Of a stretch of 64,000 nucleotides of DNA, positions 54,659 to 64,000 are shown one piece after another. A program made the translations under genes and the position numbers. The stretch spans positions 992,001 to 1,056,000 of the forward strand of contig NZ_CP072113.1 of NCBI RefSeq assembly GCF_017654605.1, in the 5' to 3' direction. The DNA is from Yimella sp. cx-51. Its GTDB lineage: Bacteria; Actinomycetota; Actinomycetes; Actinomycetales; Dermatophilaceae. Position 1 is the stretch's first letter. Every line of letters starts with the position of its first letter. The notes beneath the pieces are model-generated. The model was given only the letters and a program-made list of their open reading frames with translations. It ran no database searches and was not told the DNA's origin.

Positions 54659-54707
54659 GGGCGGAGGCGGACGGCTGAAGGCGGAGCAGAGAGTGGTTCC
54701 GTGCGTT

Positions 54708-55595
54708 TTACAACTGTTTGAAGGTGCGGCGGTCGTCCTGGATGAGCGGATCGTCCAGCACCCACTGGATGGATCGGACCGCTGCACGTCCGGCGAGCAG
54801 GGCTGCTTGATGAGCGGGCGCGGGCAGGTCGAGGTCAAGCATCCGACGGGCATATTCGGGCAAGGTTGCGACGGCGCCGCGATAGAGGCCGGCGTACGAG
54901 AGCAGGCTGGCGCCGCTGAGCCCGGTTGGCTTGCGTAGGTAACGCGCGACGTCCAGCGCTTCGGTGGAGCCTTCCAGCGCCGGCCGGTACGCGGCGAGGC
55001 AATCATGAAGGCCCGCAACGGTTTTCGGCGGATCGGGCACACCGATACCCAGGGCCGCCACCTGGGTCTGCTCGACATAGTGGTCGGCCTCGGCGCGAGT
55101 GAGCGGAGTGCGTGACCAGCGCTGATGGACGTCCAAGAAGCTCTCGATCTCGGCGCAGTGCACCCACAGCAGCAGGTCGCCGTCGGAGGCTCGGTAGGCG
55201 CGACCGTTCGGTGCGACGCCCGCGATCCGTGAGTGCACCTTCGACACCCGGGCCATCAGCCGGTCGGCGTCCGGGATAGAGCCGTAGGTCGTGTACGAGA
55301 TGAACCCGCTGATCTGCTGCAGGCGCGCCCACGGATCGTCGCGATAGGTGGAGTTCTGCGCGACACCGGCCATCGCCACTGGGTGCAGAGACTGCAGGAG
55401 CAGCGCTCGGATGCCGGCGAGGAACATCGTCCCGTTGGAGTGCACCCGCCAGATCGGATCAGTCGGCGTGAAGCGTCGTTCGCCCGGCGACCCCCAGATC
55501 GCCCGTGCGCGTCCGGTCGGGTCGTCGCCGGCGGTCCGGGCCCGCAATTGGAGGGCAGCCTTGTGACGGACGGCGGAAACCAGCATGCGAGCCAT
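54708..55595 (-). CDS. DUF2236 / MpaB-type oxygenase family protein
   Basis: 295 residues from ATG at 55595 (second Met three codons in). The family core is seen: RVHSNGTMFLAGIRALLLQ, LHPVAMAGVAQNS, then ARLQQISGFISYTTYGS, and HCAEIESFLDVHQRW. Characterised members are latex-clearing protein (Lcp) relatives and fungal MpaB oxygenase; the His residues that could bind haem are present, but the reaction here is unknown. It appears monocistronic and is divergent from amt. Confidence 0.88.
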   Translation of the reverse strand: MARMLVSAVRHKAALQLRARTAGDDPTGRARAIWGSPGERRFTPTDPIWRVHSNGTMFLAGIRALLLQSLHPVAMAGVAQNSTYRDDPWARLQQISGFISYTTYGSIPDADRLMARVSKVHSRIAGVAPNGRAYRASDGDLLLWVHCAEIESFLDVHQRWSRTPLTRAEADHYVEQTQVAALGIGVPDPPKTVAGLHDCLAAYRPALEGSTEALDVARYLRKPTGLSGASLLSYAGLYRGAVATLPEYARRMLDLDLPAPAHQAALLAGRAAVRSIQWVLDDPLIQDDRRTFKQL

Positions 55596-55653
55596 TATCG
55601 AGTGCGGAGCACGTAGCGGGCCGAAACCGGTTGTTTACCGGCCGAGGACTTTT

Positions 55654-55669
55654 GTCACACGCATGAAAC
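55654..55669 (+). promoter_or_regulatory. GlnR-box-like half site upstream of amt
   Basis: GTCAC-N6-GAAAC at 55654-55669 matches one half of the actinobacterial GlnR consensus (gTnAC-N6-GaAAC). A weaker TTTAC-N6-AGGAC lies upstream at 55634-55649 with off-consensus spacing. The position before amt-glnB-glnD fits nitrogen control. Confidence 0.4.
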
Positions 55670-55715
55670 ACAACGAGGCGTGAAGCGAAACGGCAACGGC
55701 GCAGAGTTCCTGCTC

Positions 55716-57460
<1,745 letters not shown>

Positions 57461-57484
57461 GCAGACTCGGTGGGGACAAGTAGC

Positions 57485-57547
57485 CACAAACCGGACGCAG
57501 AACACACGTTTTCGGTGACGGAACGTAGGTTTTGCGTCCGGTTTGTG
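57485..57547. repeat. 63-base near-perfect palindrome between glnB and glnD
   Basis: Outer arms 57485-57503 and 57529-57547 match at 18 of 19 positions; the exception is a G-U pair in RNA (core CACAAACCGGACGC). Inside, ACGTT and AACGT (about 57507-57525) can extend the stem. It may be a terminator or attenuator between glnB and glnD, or a palindromic repeat element. Confidence 0.85.
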
Positions 57548-57603
57548 ATCGAAAGCGTCCGATCGAAGCCGCAGCGGCCGCACGTGCAGCAGGGGAGGAA
57601 GAT

Positions 57604-59955
57604 GTGACCGTGGACCACGCTGCGCAACGCCTGGATCTGGCTGACACCCGTTCATTCACCCGCCCCGGGGCCGGTCAAGAACGACGCGCACGGTTGGCAG
57701 CGCACTCGCACACGGTGCTCACCCAGTTGTGGGACGACGTCCTCGGCTCGCGCAGTGCGCGCGGCCGCGAGGGTGTCGCGCTGGCGGCGGTCGGCAGCCT
57801 CAGTCGTCGCGATGCCGGGCCGCTCAGCGACTACGACCTGATCCTTCTGCATGACGGCCGGACGTTCACCGACAAGGACATCGCCGAACTCGCCGACTCG
57901 CTGTGGTATCCGTTGTGGGACAGCGGTATTCGGCTCGATCACAGCGTCCGAACGCTCGGCGAGTGCCGAACCGTGGCCTCCGAAGATCTGGCCGCGGCGA
58001 TCGGGATGCTCGACATCGACCTGATCGCCGGCGACGAGGTGTTGGTGGCCGGAGTGCGCCACAGCATCGGCCACGACTGGCGGTCCAATCTGCGCACCCG
58101 GATGCCCGAACTCATCGAGAGCCTGAAACAACGGCACGAGCGCGTCGGCGATCTGACCACCGCGCTCGATCCCGACCTCAAGGAGGCCAGGGGAGGGCTG
58201 CGCGACATGACCGTGCTCAATGCCCTCGCGATGTCGTGGCTGGCCGACCGGCCCCGGGGAGCGGTCGACGCAGCCCATTCCACCCTGCTGGATGTCCGAG
58301 ATGCCCTGCACCTGGTGACCGGGCGTGGCCGCGAGCGCTTGCACCTGGACGATCAGGACGCCGTCGCGGCGCTGCTCGGCTTCCCGGACAGCGACGCCCT
58401 GCTCGCCAATGTCGTCACCGCGGCCCGACAGGTCACTTTCGCCCTCGACGGCACGCTGCGGCGGGCCTCACAGAGCCAACGGGCCCGCACGCTACGGGTG
58501 GGTCCACGACGTCCACTCTTGACGCCGCTCGGCCATGGCCTCTACGAGCACGACGGGGAAGTGGTGCTCGGGCCGAAGCACCGACCCGTGGGCTCGGACC
58601 ATCGGCTGTTGATGCGCGCGGCGAAGGCGGCTGCTCGTGCGAACCTGCCGCTCTCGCCGGTCACGATCGACAATCTGCGCCGCGAGCTCAGCCCGCTGAC
58701 GAGTCCTTGGCCCGATGACCTGCGTGACGCCTTCCTCGACCTGCTGGCCAGTGGTCCCGGCCTGGTGCCGGTGTGGGAGGCACTCGATCTCGCCGGTGTG
58801 GTCTCGGTGTGGCTCCCCGAGTGGGACGCCGTGCGCAGCCGTCCGCAGCGCAATTCCGTCCACCGTTTCACCGTCGACCGGCATTCCATCGAGACGGTCG
58901 TCGAGTGTTGCAAGCGAGCCTCCGAGGTCGCGCGCCTCGACCTGCTGTTGCTCGCGGCGCTGGTGCACGACATCGGCAAGGTCGCCGGTGCTCTCGACCA
59001 CGCGCTCGAGGGAGCGCCGGTGGCGGCGTCGATCGCGCGCCGTATGGGTCTGGACGCAGCTGATGTCGACATCGTCGAGCTGCTCGTGCGTGAGCACCTC
59101 ACCCTGGTCGACCTGGCCACCCGACGCGATCCCGACGATGAGGCCACGGTGGAATCTCTGCTCGCGGCGGTCGATGGACGGCTCGACCTGCTCGAGCAGC
59201 TGCGCACCCTGACTGAGGCGGACGCGCTCGCAGCCGGCCCGAAAGCCTGGACCACCTGGCGAAGGGGTTTGGTTGATGAACTCACCCGCCGCGCGACGGC
59301 GAAGGTGTCGCAGCGGACCTCACCGGTGCGGCGCGAGCCTGGTCACAACGAACTTGTGGCCGATGCCTTGCCGGCGCTGCAGCGGGGCGAACCCTTCGTG
59401 CGCGTGACCGCCACCGCCACCGGGGCACAGGTGCTGCTCGTGGAGCGCGATCGCCGGGGTCTGTTCGCCGACTCCGCCGGGCTGCTCGCCACCCACGGCG
59501 TCGTCGTGCGTGCCGCTCGGGTGACCACGGTCGACGGGATGGCGATCAACACCTGGCAGATCGAGGCGTCCTCGGGTGATCTGCCCGGCGAGGACGAGCT
59601 CAGCCGCGGACTCACCCAACTCGCCCGGGGTGATGATAGGCCGCTGCGGTCACTGGCACTGAGACCTCCGGCCGCGCGTCCGATCGGAGCACCGCCGGCC
59701 AGGGCCACGGTCGTCCCCGGCGCCTCGCAGACCGCGACCGTCATCGAAGTGCGCAGTCCAGACCGTCCGGGCTTGCTGCGCGACATCGGCATCGCGTTCA
59801 CCACGGCCGGTTTCGTGGTGCGTTCGGCGTACGTGGCGACCTACGCCGGCCAGACGCTCGACACCTTCTACGTCACCTCTGCTGACGGTCAACCGTTGGA
59901 CCCACCGGCTGCTGCTGGACTGATCCGTGCGGTGATCGACGCCTGCGAAGGGTGA
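57604..59955 (+). CDS. glnD: PII uridylyl/adenylyl-transferase
   Basis: Nitrogen sensor that modifies and demodifies PII; in actinobacteria it often adenylylates. 783 residues from GTG 57604 with a GGAGG site six bases upstream. Nucleotidyltransferase domain: GSLSRRDAGPLSDYDLILL (Gly-Ser64-65, metal Asp76 and Asp78). HD hydrolase domain: VHRFTVDRHSIETV and LAALVHDIGKVAG. Two C-terminal ACT domains (about 600-680 and 705-783; TVIEVRSPDRPGLLRDIGIA) for glutamine sensing. All four modules are intact. Confidence 0.95.
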   Translation: MTVDHAAQRLDLADTRSFTRPGAGQERRARLAAHSHTVLTQLWDDVLGSRSARGREGVALAAVGSLSRRDAGPLSDYDLILLHDGRTFTDKDIAELADSLWYPLWDSGIRLDHSVRTLGECRTVASEDLAAAIGMLDIDLIAGDEVLVAGVRHSIGHDWRSNLRTRMPELIESLKQRHERVGDLTTALDPDLKEARGGLRDMTVLNALAMSWLADRPRGAVDAAHSTLLDVRDALHLVTGRGRERLHLDDQDAVAALLGFPDSDALLANVVTAARQVTFALDGTLRRASQSQRARTLRVGPRRPLLTPLGHGLYEHDGEVVLGPKHRPVGSDHRLLMRAAKAAARANLPLSPVTIDNLRRELSPLTSPWPDDLRDAFLDLLASGPGLVPVWEALDLAGVVSVWLPEWDAVRSRPQRNSVHRFTVDRHSIETVVECCKRASEVARLDLLLLAALVHDIGKVAGALDHALEGAPVAASIARRMGLDAADVDIVELLVREHLTLVDLATRRDPDDEATVESLLAAVDGRLDLLEQLRTLTEADALAAGPKAWTTWRRGLVDELTRRATAKVSQRTSPVRREPGHNELVADALPALQRGEPFVRVTATATGAQVLLVERDRRGLFADSAGLLATHGVVVRAARVTTVDGMAINTWQIEASSGDLPGEDELSRGLTQLARGDDRPLRSLALRPPAARPIGAPPARATVVPGASQTATVIEVRSPDRPGLLRDIGIAFTTAGFVVRSAYVATYAGQTLDTFYVTSADGQPLDPPAAAGLIRAVIDACEG

Positions 59956-59995
59956 GGAGGTCGGACTCCGAGCGCCGACCGTTTAGTCTTGTCCG

Positions 59996-61615
59996 GTGTT
60001 CAACAGCCTGAGTGACCGCCTCACAGCCACCTTCAAGAACCTCCGTGGCAAGGGGCGACTGACCGAGTCGGACATCAACTCGACCATTCGCGACATCCGG
60101 TTGGCCCTGATCGACGCCGACGTCGCGACCCCGGTCGTGCGCGAATTCACCGGCAAGGTGCGCGAGCGCGCGCTCGGTGCCGAGGTGAGTGCTGCCCTCA
60201 ACCCGGGCCAGCAGGTGGTCAAGATCGTCAACGAGGAGCTCATCAGCATCCTCGGCGGCCAGACGCGCAACATCAACATGGCCAAGACCGGTCCGACGGT
60301 CATCATGCTCGCCGGTCTGCAGGGTTCGGGTAAGACCACGTTCGCCGGAAAGCTGGCGCGGCACCTGCGCGACAAGGGTCACTTCCCGCTGTTGGTCGCG
60401 GCCGACCTGCAGCGTCCCAACGCCGTCACCCAGCTGGAGGTCGTCGCCGAGCGAGCCGGCGTCCCCTGCTTCGCGCCCGAGCGTGGCAACACCGGCGGTC
60501 ACGACGCCACCACCGAGACCGGCGAAGGCACCCGTAGCTTCGGCGACCCGGTGTGGGTGGCCCGCGCCGGTGTCGGTCAGGCGAAGGTGCGCCAGTACGA
60601 CTACGTCATCGTCGACACCGCCGGTCGTCTCGCGGTCGATGAGAACCTCATGCAGCAGGCGCGCGACATCCGCGACGCCATCGAACCCAACGAAGTGCTC
60701 TTCGTCATCGACGCGATGATCGGTCAGGCCGCGATCGAGACCGCGCTGGCGTTCAGCAAGGGCGTCGACTTCACCGGTGTCGTGCTCTCCAAGCTCGACG
60801 GTGACGCCCGCGGTGGTGCCGCCCTGTCGGTCGCGTCGGTCACCGGCAAGCCGATCATGTTCTCCTCGATCGGTGAGGGCACCAAGGACATCGAGGTCTT
60901 CCACCCCGACCGCATGGCCTCCCGCATCCTCGACATGGGTGACGTGCTCACCCTCATCGAGCAGGCGGAGAAGGCGTTCGACCGCCAGCAGGCGGCGTCC
61001 ATGGCCAAGAAGTTCATGGACGACGAGGACTTCACCTTCGATGACTTCCTGCAGCAGATGCAGGCCGTCAAGAAGATGGGCAACCTGAAGTCGATCCTGG
61101 GCATGATGCCGGGCATGGCGCAGATGCGCGACCAGCTCAACGCTTTGGACGAACGCGAGTTCGACCGCGTCGAGGCGATGGTGCGCTCCATGACCCCTTT
61201 CGAGCGAACCCACCCCAAGCAGATCAACGGCTCGCGCCGTGCGCGCATCGCCAAGGGTTCGGGGGTCACCGTCTCCGAGGTCAACCAGCTGCTTGAGCGC
61301 TTCGGCCAGGCGCAGAAGATGATGCGGCAGATGCGTAAGGGCGGCGGCATGCCTGGGATGCCCGGGATGCCTGGTATGCCCGGCATGGGTGCCGGAGGCG
61401 GCAAGCGCGCCAAGGCGCAGCCGAAGAAGAAGGGCAAGTCGGGCAACCCGGCCAAGCGTGCGCAGCAGGAAGCAGCTGCAGCTCAGCGCGAATCGCAGGC
61501 CCGCGAGAAGGCGATGGGTGCAGCCTTCGGGCAGCAGGACGAGCCCGACATGAGCAACCTCAAGTTGCCCAAGGGCTTCGAGAAGTTCCTCGGCCCGGGC
61601 GCCGATAAGGACTGA
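59996..61615 (+). CDS. ffh: Signal recognition particle protein Ffh
   Basis: SRP GTPase of 539 residues from GTG 59996. NG domain: G1 GLQGSGKTTFAGKL, AADLQRPNAVTQLEVVAERA, G3 DTAGRLAVDE, G4 SKLDGDARGG. M domain from about residue 325 (FDDFLQQMQAVKKMGNLKSI, ..., GMMPGM, and SRRARIAKGSGV RNA contact). Two oddities: an insertion of about 14 residues between ERGNTGG and GDPVWVARA (HDATTETGEGTRSF), and a Gly-Met-Pro tandem stretch (GMPGMPGMPGMPGMG) near residue 455. It ends with a Lys/Ala-rich tail. The stop directly abuts the convergent gene. Confidence 0.96.
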   Translation: MFNSLSDRLTATFKNLRGKGRLTESDINSTIRDIRLALIDADVATPVVREFTGKVRERALGAEVSAALNPGQQVVKIVNEELISILGGQTRNINMAKTGPTVIMLAGLQGSGKTTFAGKLARHLRDKGHFPLLVAADLQRPNAVTQLEVVAERAGVPCFAPERGNTGGHDATTETGEGTRSFGDPVWVARAGVGQAKVRQYDYVIVDTAGRLAVDENLMQQARDIRDAIEPNEVLFVIDAMIGQAAIETALAFSKGVDFTGVVLSKLDGDARGGAALSVASVTGKPIMFSSIGEGTKDIEVFHPDRMASRILDMGDVLTLIEQAEKAFDRQQAASMAKKFMDDEDFTFDDFLQQMQAVKKMGNLKSILGMMPGMAQMRDQLNALDEREFDRVEAMVRSMTPFERTHPKQINGSRRARIAKGSGVTVSEVNQLLERFGQAQKMMRQMRKGGGMPGMPGMPGMPGMGAGGGKRAKAQPKKKGKSGNPAKRAQQEAAAAQRESQAREKAMGAAFGQQDEPDMSNLKLPKGFEKFLGPGADKD

Positions 61616-63190
61616 TCAGTTGAGTGCGGGATCGGTGGTGTGCCGTGACCAGCGGTGCGATCTGCCTGCGGCGTCGGTCCAGGTCATGAGGTTGACGATG
61701 CCCGTAGTGGGGCCGTCGGTCTCGAAGGCCGGCTCACGTGTCGATGCCGCGACGAGCGCGAGGTAGCCGCTGCGCTCGATCTGAAAGGTTTCGAGGGTGG
61801 ACTCGCCGTACTTGGGATTCTGCGTCACCTTCAGATTGGTGGTGCCGGGCTCGAAGATCGCCAGGAAGTTCCAACCAAACGTGCCGAGTTGGGTGTCGAT
61901 CCAGCCGGCTGGGAGGTTCGCTGCGTCGTCGAGCGGCATGGTTTGCAGTGAGTCGTACTGCAAAAATCCCCATAGGCGGCTCTTCGGCAGGACAAGCAGC
62001 GTGACCTGCGTTACTTTCGCCGTCTGAAAACTGGCCTTCTCACCATTGGAGGCCGCTATCTGTTGGCTCGCCGTGCGCCAGATCAGGCCGTTGACTTCGC
62101 CCGGCGCATCGAAGGTCCGTGCCACCGCGTAGGTCGAATGGTCGACCATCTCGATCCCGGCAACGCTTGCGTCCTTGTTGCCCGAGAAGTTCGCGACAAC
62201 CCACACCGCGTCGGTATCACTGGGCACCTTGCCGATCACCAGTGTCTGCTTCATCGGCGGAACCTCGGTGGCTGTGGGATCCAGCGATGGCAGCTCCGTT
62301 GCGTGCGCGCCCCAGGGTGTTGCACTGAGTGGCGCTGGCTTGCCGTCGACGGCGGCGCGGAGGCGCCCGCCGCGGTTGTCCAAGCCGACCGTGAGCTCGG
62401 TCGCATTTTCGGCCCACGGAGGTGCTTGGAGGGTGGCTTCGCCCGGCGGTGGGTCGGAGGATGCGCGCAGCCAGAGGAACAAGACGCCACTGGCACGCGG
62501 CACGAAGATCTCCACCGTCGCGATGCCCTTGTGGGGCCGAGCCTGCCACCACGCAGCGACTCCGACCGTTACGGCGGCGGTCGCGCCGAGCACTCCGCCG
62601 AGTACGCGCCGTCGACTGACACCCGATGAGCGCGCGGCGCCTGCTGCTATCCGGTCGCGGTCGATCGGTGCTGCTGGACAAGGCACGTCGTCGTAAGGCA
62701 GCTGCTGGAGGTCGGTGCTGCGTGCGCGCACCAGTTCCAGCGCCTGATCACTGCGTCGCTCCGCCGCCGCGGGAGTGCCGCCAACGATGTCGGACACCTG
62801 CAGGGTCGAGAGATTCGCGTAATGACGTAGCACCATCGCCGTCCGGTCAGCGATCGGCACAGAGCCGAGCACCTTCTCGGCCTCGTTCTGGCGCAGTTGA
62901 ACTCGTTGCGTAGAGCCTTCTGCGGCAACCGTGTCTTCGGGGTGAAGCGGTGGTTGCTCGGCCTTGATCGCCTGTACGAGCAAGCGATATGCGTTGCGCA
63001 CGGGCTGATCAGCGCCGAGCCTTCTCCAGTCGTCCTGCATCCGGACGAGGGCTGTCTCGGTCAGCGCCGTCGCGCGTTCACGGTCGCAGGTGATCAGCCA
63101 GGCAACCCGTAGGAGTTCGTCCTCGGTGACGTCGGCGAATTCCTCGAAGCTGCGGCCGGCGTCGGTGGAGGATTCCTCGGAGAACGCCAT
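61616..63190 (-). CDS. Membrane-anchored SigE-family sigma-like protein with ectodomain
   Basis: 524 residues from ATG at 63190. Residues about 14-80 resemble sigma-70 region 2 of SigE-family ECF factors (FEEFADVTEDELLRVAWLIT), and 105-158 resemble region 4 (VLRHYANLSTLQVSDIVGGT), but the recognition helix is atypical (TPAAAERRSDQAL). A basic SRRRVLGG motif leads to one membrane helix (196-216), then about 300 residues outside the membrane, mostly beta-strands, of no family I recognise. The frame is continuous with normal codon use. It could be a membrane-tethered transcription factor or a degenerate sigma acting as a sensor. No anti-sigma gene is adjacent. Confidence 0.8.
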   Translation of the reverse strand: MAFSEESSTDAGRSFEEFADVTEDELLRVAWLITCDRERATALTETALVRMQDDWRRLGADQPVRNAYRLLVQAIKAEQPPLHPEDTVAAEGSTQRVQLRQNEAEKVLGSVPIADRTAMVLRHYANLSTLQVSDIVGGTPAAAERRSDQALELVRARSTDLQQLPYDDVPCPAAPIDRDRIAAGAARSSGVSRRRVLGGVLGATAAVTVGVAAWWQARPHKGIATVEIFVPRASGVLFLWLRASSDPPPGEATLQAPPWAENATELTVGLDNRGGRLRAAVDGKPAPLSATPWGAHATELPSLDPTATEVPPMKQTLVIGKVPSDTDAVWVVANFSGNKDASVAGIEMVDHSTYAVARTFDAPGEVNGLIWRTASQQIAASNGEKASFQTAKVTQVTLLVLPKSRLWGFLQYDSLQTMPLDDAANLPAGWIDTQLGTFGWNFLAIFEPGTTNLKVTQNPKYGESTLETFQIERSGYLALVAASTREPAFETDGPTTGIVNLMTWTDAAGRSHRWSRHTTDPALN

Positions 63191-63289
63191 CGGGTCATTA
63201 TCTTCTCGGTGGTGGGCCGAAGCACCGGCGCTTTGCCGAATCGTTGCGCAGTAGGGTTTGACCCGACTTCCCACCAGCCAAGGAGAGCA

Positions 63290-64000
63290 GTGGCGCAGCG
63301 TCTGCACACCACCACGACCGGCACCCGCGGCCCACGCATCGCGTTCCTGCACGGACTGTTCGGTCAGGGTAAGAACTGGACCCAGATCGCCAAGGCACTC
63401 GCGGGCGACTACCGGCCGACCCTGATCGATCTGCCGAACCACGGTCAGTCGCCATGGAGCGACGAATTCTCCTATCGCGCAATGGTGCTCGCCGTCGCGA
63501 ACGAATTGCGCGCCATCGATCCGGACGAGCCGTGGATCGTGCTCGGACACTCGATGGGCGGCAAAGTGGCGATGCTGCTGGCCCTCGAACACCCCGAGCT
63601 CGTGCAGCGATTGATCGTCGTCGACATGTCGCCGGTCGACTACGGCGGCCTCACCTCCTTCAACGACTACGTCGAGGGCATGCTCGCCCTGGACCTCGAT
63701 CAGGTAGCCAGCCGCGCGGACGCCGATCGCCTCGCCACCGCGTGGGTGCCGGAGGCAGGCACGCGCGCATTCTTGTTGCAGAACCTGCGCCGCACCGACG
63801 ACGGCTGGCGCTGGCAGGTCAACCTCGACCTCTTGGGTCGGTCGCTGCAACTCCTCGGTGGCTGGCCGACTGATGTCGATGCGGCGCCCTTCGAGGGTCC
63901 GACCCTGTGGGTGGCCGGCGGCGACAGCAACTACGTGAGGCCTGACTACGCGAAGGTCATGCGCGAGTTGTTTCCCCGCGTCCGGCTCGTCACCATCAAG
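63290..64000 (+). CDS. Alpha/beta hydrolase (YbfF-like esterase), 3' end outside window
   Basis: 237 codons are visible from GTG 63290 (AGGAGA site upstream), running off the right edge. Alpha/beta hydrolase fold: oxyanion loop FLHGLFGQGKNW, the LIDLPNHGQSPW strand, nucleophile elbow LGHSMGGKVAML (Ser), then IVVDMSPVDYGG, all strongly like E. coli YbfF-type esterases. The acid residue is expected in the visible WVAGGDSNYV segment; the catalytic His lies beyond the window. It is divergent from the sigma-like gene with a 99-base gap. Confidence 0.9.
   Translation, partial: MAQRLHTTTTGTRGPRIAFLHGLFGQGKNWTQIAKALAGDYRPTLIDLPNHGQSPWSDEFSYRAMVLAVANELRAIDPDEPWIVLGHSMGGKVAMLLALEHPELVQRLIVVDMSPVDYGGLTSFNDYVEGMLALDLDQVASRADADRLATAWVPEAGTRAFLLQNLRRTDDGWRWQVNLDLLGRSLQLLGGWPTDVDAAPFEGPTLWVAGGDSNYVRPDYAKVMRELFPRVRLVTIK

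Overview
The window is a chromosomal segment of a high-GC actinobacterium. Gene content, GC-rich third codon positions, frequent GTG starts and the synteny (gltX-tRNAs-leuCD-hupB; ddl-thiL-rpmB-recG-rsmD-coaD-rpmF-rnc-mutM-smc-ftsY; amt-glnB-glnD-ffh) fit the Micrococcales. A Dermacoccaceae-like member is my best guess, from memory of gene order only. It is mostly core genome: there is no rRNA, CRISPR array, transposase, prophage or recognised defence island, and no gene-free stretch exceeds 300 bases.

Layout. 1-7.2 kb: an RNA helicase cut by the left edge, YqgE, DUF3039, an M43-type protease that lacks its export signal, an SF2 helicase, a DmpA-type P1 peptidase and a divergent IclR regulator. 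7.2-17.4 kb: tyrosine/homogentisate catabolism. An Lrp regulator is divergent from hpd; hmgA is divergent from an uncharacterised gene coupled to fahA. An M20 peptidase, an MFS exporter, an RDD protein and fdhA lie between. No maleylacetoacetate isomerase is visible. 17.4-21.2 kb: GNAT, pncA, pncB (NAD salvage), clpS-DUF2017. 21.2-28.1 kb: gltX, a decayed locus of truncated gene fragments, tRNA-Gln and tRNA-Glu, a GGCT-like protein, ndgR/ltbR-like regulator divergent from leuCD, then hupB. 28.2-35.9 kb: CSD-like protein, cofC, plsC-gpsA, a PLP gamma-synthase/lyase, LysE, ddl, DUF3515 lipoprotein, RAM-only Lrp, thiL, rpmB. 36-43.6 kb: DAK2 kinase to mutM, a tightly packed run with several start/stop overlaps. 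43.7-52.8 kb: duplicated-domain lipoprotein, M3 oligopeptidase, map, smc, a small membrane protein, ftsY. 52.9-55.6 kb: an apparently 5'-truncated DUF222/HNH gene carrying a 63-bp minisatellite, and a DUF2236 oxygenase. 55.7-61.6 kb: amt-glnB-glnD (nitrogen sensing) and ffh. 61.6-64 kb: a membrane-anchored sigma-like protein and an alpha/beta hydrolase cut by the right edge.

How they work together. FtsY and Ffh form the co-translational targeting pair. Amt, GlnB and GlnD form the ammonium uptake and PII signalling module. Hpd, HmgA and FahA carry out successive steps of tyrosine breakdown, with palindromes in both divergent promoters. The least explained items are the sigma-like/transmembrane/ectodomain fusion, the unknown protein between hmgA and fahA, the scar of fused gene fragments at 22.8-23.6 kb, the DUF222/HNH minisatellite, and two long intergenic palindromes (27.4 and 57.5 kb).
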